Assembly: GCA_008711295.1 (NCBI GenBank)
Contig: VUYV01000046.1
Location: forward strand, 4,815,714-4,879,713
Origin: Anarhynchus alexandrinus
Lineage: Eukaryota; Chordata; Aves; Charadriiformes; Charadriidae
Length of the DNA: 64,000 nt
Reading direction: 5' to 3'
Shown in pieces: positions 26,001 to 38,000 of the stretch; position 1 is the stretch's first letter; every line of letters starts with the position of its first letter. Under the pieces are notes generated by a model. The model was not told the origin of the DNA and did not search any database. It saw only the letters and a list, made by a program, of their open reading frames with translations. A program made the position numbers and the translations under genes.

Positions 26001-29000
26001 ATCAGTGGGATCTTTTGCACTGGTGAAATTAAGTGTAAAAGGTCCCACTCTCTGCAGCTTCTCCATGTAATTAGCTGTGCTCGCAGCTGCTGGATGTGAA
26101 CCCCAGGTCCCTCGTTCCTGATAGCGGAGCAGATCATTGCACTGAGTACACAAGGGACTCGGTAACTACTCTAGGTATAATGCCTAACTTTAGGGCTGCT
26201 ACAGGTAGAGAAGGTAAATTCTAGATAGAAGGACTAGGACATGACTTCGCTATTTCAACTCAGCTTTTAGCCTCCCTGTGTCTGCAGAACACATGTAGTA
26301 ACACTTCTCTTGCTACAAGAAACAAAGCCTGAAGATTTTGAGCTGCCCAGCCCACAGAGGAACATGTGGCTGCCATCAAAGGAGATGGCAGCCAGAGAAC
26401 AAGGGTAAGGAAAATCTCGAGAGAGTTCCTCTATGAAGATATCGGTATGGATAGGGAGAAGTAGGAAAGCCAGAACTGCTAAAAGGGCTATAAACCTGTG
26501 GCTATGCTGGTGATGTGCCTGGGAAGAAGAAATTTCTATCCACTCACCCACAGAAAAAATCAGTATTCAGCTTGTAGCACACGAATTTGCTGAATATGAC
26601 TTTCAGAGGTGTCTGGAGGACTTCAGATGCAGGGGGACACCACAGCTGAGCACATTCAACCCATCTGCTTTAGCAAAAAGATAAGTTTTCTCCATTTTGT
26701 TCACATAAGAGGAATGAATATCTGACAGCCGTCAATTAAATAGCCATACAACACCAGAATGAAAACAGACACAGATGTGATGAAGGTTTTGTTCTGGTAT
26801 TAAGGGCTGAAAAGCCCTTGGCATGTAGTTTATCCAAAGCTGAAGTCCAGTACGCACTTTCTTATCTTATGCAATAAAAATTCTGTTTACTGGGATCGAT
26901 AGATAGGTCTTCCAATGATGCCCTTGCCAGGGAATATGTTGATTGAATTTTAATTACTGTGAATTAAACTTAGAAGGTTTAATTACTTTCTCCTCCACGA
27001 AAACAACACCAGAAAGTGGGAGTTGCAAAGGAGAGAAGTGTTTTCACCAAAAAAAAAGAGGAAATCCTGTTCTTTTTGAATAAAGTGTTAAACCACAACA
27101 GGATGTGAAATGTGTGGGGATGTGCAAAAGAAAAAGAAAAAAAAAAAGAAAAAAAAAGAAAAAAGAAAAAGGCTGCTCTGGACAGAGGCAAGAGGGGAAA
27201 TTTGCTGTAAGGAGAGAAACTGGTGATGCTGAAGTGACACAACTGCAAGATTTGAAGGGTTAAACTGACTGTTTACTGAGCCATTGAGTAGGAAACACAC
27301 AGCTGTATCAACAGGAAAGTGGAATCTGGAGTCAGAAGTGCATTTTTTAACTTGTCCTTTTCTTTCTCAAATCTACCAAGGAGATTAACAGTTGAGATTT
27401 AATACAAAAAAAAAAAGAAAAGAAAGACCTCAACTGTGCAAGATCTACAGCGCTGAAGTACAGAGAAGGGAGAGAGCAGGCTCCAGTGTGCTGGCAGCCG
27501 GATGCACTTATCAGCAATAGCATCCACTTTCCAGGCCACCACGGAGAAATCAAGCCTATTAAGGTTCAAGGAAGTCTCACACGATGGGAATGTATTGGCT
27601 TGAGGATGAGTGCCAGGTCCTAAGGTTGAGCTGAGCCAGAAGCAGCCAAACCGCTGTGGACCAAACCCCCCATGACTGTCCCTCTCTCAGCATACACCCC
27701 CACATTTTGCCCAGTCTCCAGGCCACTTGTCTCCACTCTCCACTACTCTCCTTGCCTGAATAACTCTGTGAAGTTATGATTTTGATTTCCTATTTCTCCA
27801 TTTCTTCAGCCAAGCTCACAGCCTCAGAGGAGCGTCCAAATCTCATTGGCTTCAATTTGGATTCAGACACAAAGTAGAGAAAAATAAAGAGAGATTAGAA
27901 CACTGGTGTGGATATGATCTCAGGTTCCTGACCCTACACAGAGCTCCTATTAGCTTTCCAAGAAAACAGTTGAATTCAGCATCTTAATTATAGCACACAG
28001 GGGTTTTTCTCTCCCCCCGTGTTTCTGTTACAGAAACTGTTAGTGTACTGTGTAAGCCTGGGACAATGGTCATTGACTGAAACCCCTCTAGTTCGTCAGA
28101 ACAATTGAAAAAGGCATGAATTGCATTTGGCTTTGTCAGAAGGTAAGCAAAAAATCTGAGTTTTGTTGCTTACATGGCATTTGGGGTATCCTTCCTACTC
28201 AGCCTCTTTTATTGGGAAATACGAAGTACAAACACACAAGGAAGCAAACTTTTTACAGAGACACTGATGCAAAATGAGAAGGAAATGCATTTATTTTTTT
28301 CCAAATACACTAATTTTGTAAGCCAACAACTAATAATTTCAAGCCTGCTACAAACTGCACTGTGGTTGAGGGGAGTTTCGGGCTGATCCTTGTGAGACAC
28401 AGGGTCTCACACCCCATATTCACAGAGCCCACAACCATTAACTCCCTATACCAGAACGGAACAGATACTGCCTGCTTTTTTTAGTGGCTTTTCAGAAGAG
28501 GGTGCCTGGGTTTTACAATCATTCTGCGACGTTTCCATCTTATTTTTAATCTTTAGGAGTGATTTAGATTCATATCCTGGGTTTTTTTTCAGGTGTTTAC
28601 CCAGTTCAGGGTAAATGTTGATCTACCATGTCATGCAGCAGATCTTAACATCATCAGCTAATCCACACAGGTAGCAGTTTGGCAAAAAAAATGAGTGAAA
28701 ACTGTAGGGAGTGTACATCACTTAAAACTTTAATAGCATTAAAGGGAAATAAGACGGCCACCAAAAAAAAAAAAAAAAAACAAAAAAAACCAAGAAAGAG
28801 ATTAAAAGACACAAAAAAGCACTGGGGCTTTCCACAGGCAGAGGCTGAAAAGCCAGGGCAATGCCTAGGAGGCAGCAGGTACATTCATAACATTAAGATC
28901 ATTCGGAATGACTACTATTCAAATACCTCATATAGATTTATTCAACCTTAGTGAGAAGGGAATAAAAGAATGATTGTTCCAAAACACTTCTAGGTGTTTC

Positions 29001-32000
29001 ACCTAGGTCACTAGTCTAGGTTTAACTGCCTTGGCCAGCCCCACACTCTCACCTCAGGAAGCAGTGTGTCCTTGACGCTGATGGGGTCATAGAATGGTTG
29101 GAGTTGGAAGGGACCGTGAAGGTCATCGAGTTCCAACCCCCCTGCCATGGGCAGGGACACCTCCCACTAGACCAGATTGCTCAAAGCCCCATCCAGCCTG
29201 GCCTTGAACACCTCTAGGGATGGGGCCTCCACAACTTCCCTGGGCAGCCTGTTCCAGTGACTCACCACCCTCATAGTGAAAGTTTTTTTCCTAATATCTA
29301 ATCTAAATCTTTCAGTTTGAAGCCATTCCCCCTCATCCTATCCCTACATGCCCTTGTAAAAAGTCCCTCTCCAGCTTTCTTGTAGGCCCCCTTCAGACAC
29401 TGGAAGGCCGCTATAAGGTTTCCCTGGAGTCTTCTCTTCTCCAGGCTGAACAACCCAAACTCTCTCAGCCTGTCTTCATAGGAGAGGTGCTCCAGTCCTC
29501 TGATCGTCTTTGTGGCCCTCCTCTGGACCCACTACAACAGGTCCACGTCCTTCTTGTGCTGACGACTCCAAAGCTGGATGCAGTACTCCAGGTGGGGTCT
29601 CACCAGAGCGGAGAAGATAGTATAAGATAACAACATGGGGGTCTCTCACTTATGTTTCGGCTGTCCATAGTGGTAGCTGAGAAAAGTATCAAGGATAAGA
29701 AGCCAGCAGGATTGAAGGGAGAGACAGCCAAGGGGAGCTTGGAGAAAAGACTACCCATTTAAGTCTCCCATGTGAGGCTTAGAGATGGGTTGATCCAAAT
29801 AACTTTTCTAAGGGGCATTTGCTTTTTTAACAAGAACAGCTGCAGGGCAGCAGTCAGCAGAGCCATGGCTACAGACAGCATCTTGTCCCATGTGCTATGA
29901 AAAAGGAGGAGGGGGTGGTGATGAGTTCCTGAACAGGGGGAACAGGCTGTTCCTGAAGAGCTGGCCAAGAAAGAGCAAAAAGAGCAAACTCAGGCAATAG
30001 GAAGGAGGGGGCTCGGAAGGGGTCAGAGGCAGCTCTCAAGCCAGCCTGGGCTTTGCACAACAAACACTATTCCAGACACGTTTGAAACTCAGATCCTGTT
30101 TTAATACACAACAGAAAGCCCCAAGAAGCATCTGTACCTCCCCCCTGCCCCGTCCCCAACAAAAGCTGACACATTGCAAACGGGGAAGGAAGAAAAAAGA
30201 GAGCCCAGTAGATTCGCCCTTGGCTTTTACAAGGCTTTGGGGACAAAACCATTGCTTTCAAATTAAATACAGTGGAAAGTACAAGCAGGGAAACTAGAAC
30301 ACATCCTGGCACAAACTCATGAAGAAAAAAGAAAAGGAGTGAAGTTATTAGTATAGGAAAATTATGTATTGTGCTGGAGAATGAACCCTCCTACCCTTGA
30401 AGTCAGTGGAAACAGAACTGAAATTCAGGGCTTTGTTAAAAAAGATGCCAGAGGATGAGCCTAAAATAACTGGTGCAAGCAGTAAAAGTGAAGGCTGATC
30501 TACTTGGAGGTATCAGCTCTCCGGATGGGAACGCACACACAGCCCTTGCATGAGCAAGCAGAACATGTCACAGTCTGCTTCTAGGAAGAATTGCTCATGG
30601 TGGGAAGCAGCACATTTCGTGAGGAGGAAATTATTGAATAACGCTGTTTTAATCTGGGGCCCAAGAGATAAAGCGACTGTCCCAAAGGCAGACAGGATGT
30701 CTGTGGCAGAGCCAAAAATAGCAGTTGGGTTTCTTGTTCCTACACTGTAACCATACCATGATCCCTCCTCCTACACAGAGCTAATAAACTAAGTTGTTTA
30801 GTTCTTACTGGATGCAAAAAAGAAATCGTTCCACTAAGCCGACTCTCAGATGCTGTCAGTTCAGCAAAGTCAATTGCGTAGTGTTTTTTATCTTTCAATC
30901 ATCACATGCACCTGACGCCTGCAAAAGGGCAAGACTCTTTCACCTCTCCAACACTTTCAAATCCAGCAGATCAGTGGTGATCAGCAGTTTATAACTCGAC
31001 GCATCCGTGCAAAGTGATGCAATCAGTCCTTCACACGATTCACTCTCGCTTGCATGCAGTTATGCTAACTGCTGGAGCCCAGGTCTAAACCAACCCGGTG
31101 ATAAAATTCCCATTTCTGATCCAGAGATCTGCTGACACCATGGATGGCATAAAATAAAATAAAATAAAATAAAATAAAGCCAAAACCTCTCGTTCAGGCC
31201 AGGGTATTGCTGCAGCTCCACCACAACCCATAACACGAAGAGTCCTGCACCATGGCACTGAAGTGCTTTGGCAGGTCACAAGGAGAAATGTGCTTAGACT
31301 TCAGGCCCATCAGCACCCACGTGCCTCCCAAAAAACACATCATGTAAATGCTACCACTTCCCCACCCTACACAACCCCAAACTGAAAAGTGGCACCATTT
31401 CAGTCCTTCAACAGTTAACGCTGCAGCTTTCATAGGTGGAGGAGGACACCAGCTATGTGTTTTGTCTCCAGGAGGATTAAGATGAATTTCTAATTATATG
31501 GCTGCTGACATTTTTGCTTGTCTCTGAATAACTGGTGTTGGCTGCCTGTAGCCCACAGCAAGCCAAGCAGGAGCGGGAGCTGTGCGCAGAGCGCAGGTTC
31601 GGGCTCCGAAATCCCCGACACGCGAGGGCAGTGTTGGTGCGCAAATGACAAGGCTGTGGTGCTCCCCAGCAGCCCTGCACAGCACCCTGCTTCTTCCGAG
31701 CATCCCCCTGGGCCAAGGCTGCTCCACAGACACGATTTGTGCCAGAAAAACCGCATTTAGGAAGCGTACAGGGAGGGAGGTATTAAGCCAAAATATTTAT
31801 ATCTGCACAGCTCCTGCTGTAGAGGCAGTTTTTCTAAGAAAGTTTCCCCTGTATGTTACAGGGTGAACAGTAAAACCAGGATCAACACCTTTACAGTCCT
31901 ATAGTCCCACAGGAATGAGACAAATGGAATTCTTTAATTATTCCTGTATAAAATGGTACAATATCGAGGATGCAGAGTTTTTAAAGGGATCTTAACTTTG

Positions 32001-35000
32001 CTGCCATAGTATCCATTTCTGCCTCTAATCAAATACTCCAGCCTCCCAGATGATACTCTGGAAAGAATTTTAATATTGTAGGGAGGTGGGACCCATGTGA
32101 GGGACCCATTGCATCACTTTGCACGGATGCATCGAGTTACAACAGTCAAAAATATGGCACAAACATCTCCTCAAGTGCAAACAGACTGCCTATATGATAC
32201 ATATGGAAAAACTGACACAAACCATAATAATATGGGGGGGTGGGTGGGGTGGATATGCATATGTGTATTATATATATGTATATGTAAATCACACAGATTT
32301 AAGCATATAATCTAAAAGAAGCAGAAGCATCATATCTATCTGAGTCTGAAACCAGGCACATAATGCATCATTCCGCCACAAACTCAGGAGCTCACCCACT
32401 CCTGGGCAGCTTTGGCAAGTGAGAAATTCACCAGCCTGCACGAGCATGATCACACCACCTCTTTGGGGAACCCCAGTGCACTGAGGAAGCTTGGTACAGG
32501 TTTTGATGCAAAATCAGGAAAAATAAGTCAAAGCGACCTCCAGATATCCACTACCTCATAGACGTCAGCTTGCAGCTTCTCTGACCCCTTTGCCACGCTC
32601 ATGGAGAGCTGTGCCTCTTAGAAATGTTCTATTAGGTGTAATTTTAAAAATGTACACTTGGCACTCTAGTAAAACAGTGAAAATTAATAATGAATGATCT
32701 CCATAAATGAATTGCAGTGTTACATAGCGGGGATGTCATTATATATTTAACTACAGTAACTGCAATACCTAAGGTCAAATGTGGAAGAAAAAAGAGAAAG
32801 AAGCCAACTGAATCTGCCCTCATTCTCTTACATCAACGTATATCAGCCCACACACAGATGCTGTGGGTATGACCTCGTCCTCCAAGAACAAGATCCAGCA
32901 GGAAATATTGCCGGCAGTGCTTATAAATAAATCACCTGTTGAATGGCCAAAGTAGTTAATGGAACCTGGATATTTTCCTAATTAGTTTTCCACCCTTTTT
33001 TTCTCATAAAAATGTAACCAAAGAGTTTTATAGTGTAATCCACTTGCAGATTCTCAGCACTGGCTGCAGTTTTTGTGGTTTGGTCCTTCCTTGCTAAACA
33101 GCTAAAATGACCCAGCTGTTACTCTAAACCCAGGGAATCGGTAGCCTGCGGGCAGCCAAGTGCATGTGCCAGCCATTCGGAGGAGCGCTTAATTCCTCCC
33201 ATATGGATTTCGATGCCTCTGCCTTCTTATCAGCCCAGATACAGAAAGTTTCCTTTGTCACCACATATATAAACTGGTGAACATAAATGGGAGCTATAGC
33301 TCCCATCCCATCATACACATCCAGGAATATATTGGTGACTTCAAAAACCAGAAAGGATGATCCACAAGTTCAAAACAACACAGATGCAGAGCGACCTGTT
33401 GCACCACAAATATGAGAATGCCAAGGGCACCATTAATCAGGTGTGGCGGTGACAACAGCACAAGTGTTTAGAGCACAGTCAGGAGATGCTTTAAGATAGT
33501 AATGGCACTTTCTGGGGAAGTTACCAGTCTCTCTGCAGAGCCCTGGTACATTAGCTGCTCAGTGCAAGAAGGCTGGCCCCTTCATGGAGCAAAACAAGTT
33601 CACCAGAGTCACTGCTTCAGGTGATTAGTGTTGTCCCCCAAAGGCATCAAACTATGTTTCAGCAAAGCCATACTCCCTTCTTCTCTCTATAATCTTCCTT
33701 TCACAGGTCAAGCATACATATATGGAGATGAGGAAACTTCAGCAGCAGAAAGAAACAATTCCCCACTCATCTTGCTGCCTCTTGTTACTCAAAAAGCTTC
33801 AGTAAGAGAACACCAAAAAGGAAAGGAGAATAGGAGTCTGGAAAGCTGGTAGAGCATGGAAAGGAATAGAAACTTTTAAACCACTCAGAAATTAAAGTTT
33901 GAGTTGCATTCATAAATTCTAGAAAGGGGAAAGTGCAACTGTTCACATTGCAGCTAAAAAATATTTAACTTTTACCAAAAAAAAAAAAAAAAAAAAACAT
34001 CCCTGAATCATCCAGAGCAGTATTGGTCGAAGTTGTTAAGCCTACGTGGGTTGCACTGTTCCTGGTGGTGAGTAGCAAGTTTTGTGTTGTGTATTGTACA
34101 GAATTACAAATTTGCTTACTACTACTGACTTTACTGTGTTCTTTCCATTATATACAGATACTACATATAATATTTCCATGTTTCTAAATCTAATGTAGCT
34201 ACTGACTCAGTCAAGCTAGACAGTTGCATGCTAGAGATGTAATAATAAACTCAACGCTTCATATACACCTGGAAGTCTTTCACTGGAGATGATTTCAGTA
34301 TGCTAGGAAGTGAACGATGGGTTTAGCTTAAGCTAGGTAGGAGTTTGTTTCAGCTGTAAGAGAAGGTATAAAAGCAGCCACAACATTACAGGTATTGTAA
34401 GTTCTGTTCTTCTGAGTGTCAATGAAAAGCTGGACCAAGTGAACTTGCTGTAGATTCATAGAATCATAGGATAGTTTGGGTTAGAAGGGATCTTTAAAGG
34501 TCATCTAGTCCAACCCCCCTGCAATGAGCAGGGACATCTTCAACTAGATCAGGTTGCTAGAACCCCATCCAACCTGACCTTGAATGTTTCCTGGGATGGA
34601 GAATCTACCACCTCTCTGGGCAACCTGGGCCAGTGTTTCACCACCCTCATTGTAAATAAGCTGAACGAGGGCTATGCTGCCCCATCACCAAGCACGAGAC
34701 ATTTTTTCTCATAACTCCTTCCAAATCTGCAAGGCAAGCTCTTAGGAGAAGGTCCTTTTGAAGGGCTGGAATTGCTTCGTGACAGCAAAGACCTAACTGC
34801 ACACATGTCCAGCAACATCAGGATCCAGGTGACTCACAATCCTCCATGGATGATGCATAAGCCCACAATTATTTCTGCAAATACCTCTCAGGTTTCCTTT
34901 TGGCCTCATTGCACTTCATCCTGGAGTTCATGAAACTTGGCCTTCCAGCTTGCTCATCTCTCATTTGCTTTATAGGTTAAGTAGAATGACAGACTCAGAC

Positions 35001-38000
35001 TAATAAAACAGAAGAACAATGTGGGAGCTATTGAGAAAGAGAAGAGGAACACAGAGATGACCACACAGTCCTGGAATGCATTACCAACCCAAGTATTAGA
35101 AATTCATTATTCAAGTTGTGCTGCAAAGCTTAGCTTAAGCGTTATCTTCTTCCACAGCTGTTTCAGCCTAAAGGCTCTCCTTTCCTTCCCCATCCCCAAG
35201 AAGAATTACTTGTAGACCAGAGCCAGCTGTTGGCACCCACAGAGGTAAAAACATCTTTTTTCCCTTCTACTTTCCCACACCTAGCCCAGATGCAAGGATT
35301 ACAAGCCAAAGCCCAGCAGCAGTCTATTAGAAGGCACAAGGGATTAAGAGGACTCCAGAAGCTTCACCCAGGATGCCAGAATAAGCCGGAACCAAGAGGG
35401 AAACACATAAGGTTTCAGTATGGATTGAATAAATAACAGAGGCACCAGTGGAGGCACCTCCCAAAGCTGGGAGACCACCAGGGTGCAGGAGAACCAGTGA
35501 TCCTCACCTATAGCTAGGAAACCCAGAGCAGCACTGGAGAACATCTGCACAGAGCTGCTAAAGCAGCAGAGTCAGAGTCCCTTGACCCAGGAACACATCT
35601 GTAAAAACAAAGCCCTGTGATGCCCCTGACAACATGCAGCCATGGGAGGCTGAAGGTAACTCACCTCAGGACGCAGCAGACCCTGGATGGGACAAAACTT
35701 GGAAGAGGGAGTGATGGGGAAATTGGGTGCTGTAAGCCCAGTCCAAGGAACTGGGTCTGAATTCTTGGTGCACATCAGGACACAGAAAGAAAGCAAATGG
35801 TTAGACTTTGTTTGGGCCCATCACCACCAGCTGACAGCTGTTGGTCAAAGTTTCTATTTAATATAAACAGCAAATTCTACTTTTAACATAAGCACCCAAA
35901 GAATGAGGATGGTTGAGCTATATTATAAGAAAGTAAAGGGGGAATCGGGAGGAACACCTTAATCCAGGGCATCTACCTGCACCTCCTGGTGACAAATCTG
36001 AAAGAGTGAGGAAACCTTGCCCTGCTTTCTGGTCCACAACATGAGGTGCTGTCAGGCTGGATACTCAAATGTATCTTCAGCTGAAGCTGTGGGCGTTCAG
36101 CTTTTGCCAGGCTGCAGCTGCCAATGATCACATACATGATACTATTTCTTCTAGTTTAAAACAGCTTCATTTCCACTCGTGCGTGAGAGCCAGGGCTGTC
36201 CAGACAGGAATGCTCAGGACCCCGCTGGGACACTGAGGCCATCCAAGAAGAGCAGTTCTCAGTAAGCTGAGCACTGGGAAGATGCTAAAGCAACTCTTAA
36301 CATCCCAACGTGGGAGCCCAGGGCTTCTGAAGAAATAAGTCAAATGTTCCCCTGTGGGTATGGAGGACTTCTGAAATTTTTGACCAATGCCTTTTTCTAG
36401 CACCTGGGGAAGGCAGAAGCTAAACATGCACAACTCTTTCAAAGGACAAACACTCAGCATAATCATCTAAATCTTACACTTTCACTAAAACCCACAGCTA
36501 TCATTTTTCACTAATGCCTTTCCCTGGAGAAGGTCCCCTGGCAGGACTGCTGCAGTGAGAAATGGGGACAGGACCTGCCCGAGAGGACACAAACAGGCAG
36601 TGGCACAACGACAACGGGGGTGAGGAAGCCAAGTCCCGTCCCCACCTCTGTCCTGGTTAATGCTGGCAAAGAGAGTGTTGCGCACTGGCAGCTGGTGGCT
36701 ATCAAAGTGTGTACGTGTGTGTTTTGAGGGTGTCTTCACTTCATCAGAAACAGACTTGGCTCTGGACCTCTGATCCACCTGAAGCACCATTCAGTGCTAC
36801 CTTCAGGATGTTGCCGTGGCTGTGATTTCATTCTGCAAGTGGGTTTGTGAGGGGGGACTGCCAAATAAATGATCAGCTTTGGGAAAGCCCCACGTATGAT
36901 GCAGCCATACTTGCAGGGATGATGTCTACCAGCTTCGAGCCTCAAGATACTCATTTGCATAGCTGAATCTTCAGCTGCTATCACCAGAGTAATTTTAATT
37001 GACATCTACCATTTATGGAACTGTAGGATATGAGCCCCTCTAAAGACATATGTACTGACCCTGTCTCTGCTAACCAGATGCTGTCAGGCAACAGAGAATG
37101 GTGGGAACTCCAGAGGGACAAGACACATCAACTTTGAACCTGTGCTGCCTAAGGTTACCTGTGCATCATTATGCGTGTTGCAAGCCTGTAGCCCTCTGTT
37201 ACGAAGCACTCAACAGACAAACCTCAGCTGACCTCCACTGGAGAGCCACAGGATTTTTGCAGGCAAGAATGAAGGTGTCTGGAACCTTTACCATTAGACT
37301 ATATATGAGCTGCTAGCAAAGAAAATAGATAAATAAATAAATCAATCCATAACATTTTCTTTTTTTTTTTTCTCTCTCCTTTTTTTTTGGTTCAAGTTTG
37401 GTCAGAATGTGGTTTTGCCTGGAGCAGCCCAAAGAAATGTAATCATTTTTTCCTGCCACCAAATCCAAACATTTTACAAATGAAATTCTTGGCCTCACAT
37501 CTGTGCCAATAAATCTTATAAAAAGGAGAAGGGAAAACTGCACATTGTGGTTCTCAAACCACTTTCCACACAGCCTGAGGCAGCCCTGAACTTGGGTCAT
37601 TATCAGTGACTATCTGGTGAAATCAACGCTCATAAAGGAGATGGTGCCTACACAAAACTGTCTTCAAACATCTCTCTGCTTCCTCCTTTCTACTGAAGCC
37701 AAAAGCCTGGTGTTTGTGTGCTGTGACTGCACATCAAATAAAAGTGTCAATACCTGCCTACTAGTTGATGCTATTTGCTCTTTGACCTGTTGCTTACAAG
37801 CAACATGAAAGGAAAAGTCTGGAGGTTTGCGTTCACCTCTTATCCACACACCACCCATTCCTCCACTTCAAATGTTTTGGAAACCTCCAATAGTATTCTT
37901 CTTCCTATATAATCTCCTTTACTGATTTTCTGAAAAGTGCAGAATTGCTTTTCTAATCATCTCCCTGGGTTGGGACATTTTGTCCCGTTCAAACAAGGAG

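Noticed and set aside
26040..26150. tRNA-like B-box (GGGGTTCACATCCAG on the minus strand)
   Set aside because: No matching A box, acceptor stem or anticodon arm; at most a decayed tRNA-derived SINE scrap.
29759..30063. Minus-strand open frames next to the CR1 copy
   Set aside because: Short, no motif, no splice context.
36540..36640. Possible antisense MIR segment (GACAGGACCTGCCCGAGAGG)
   Set aside because: Similarity to the MIR core is short and not followed by the rest of the element.
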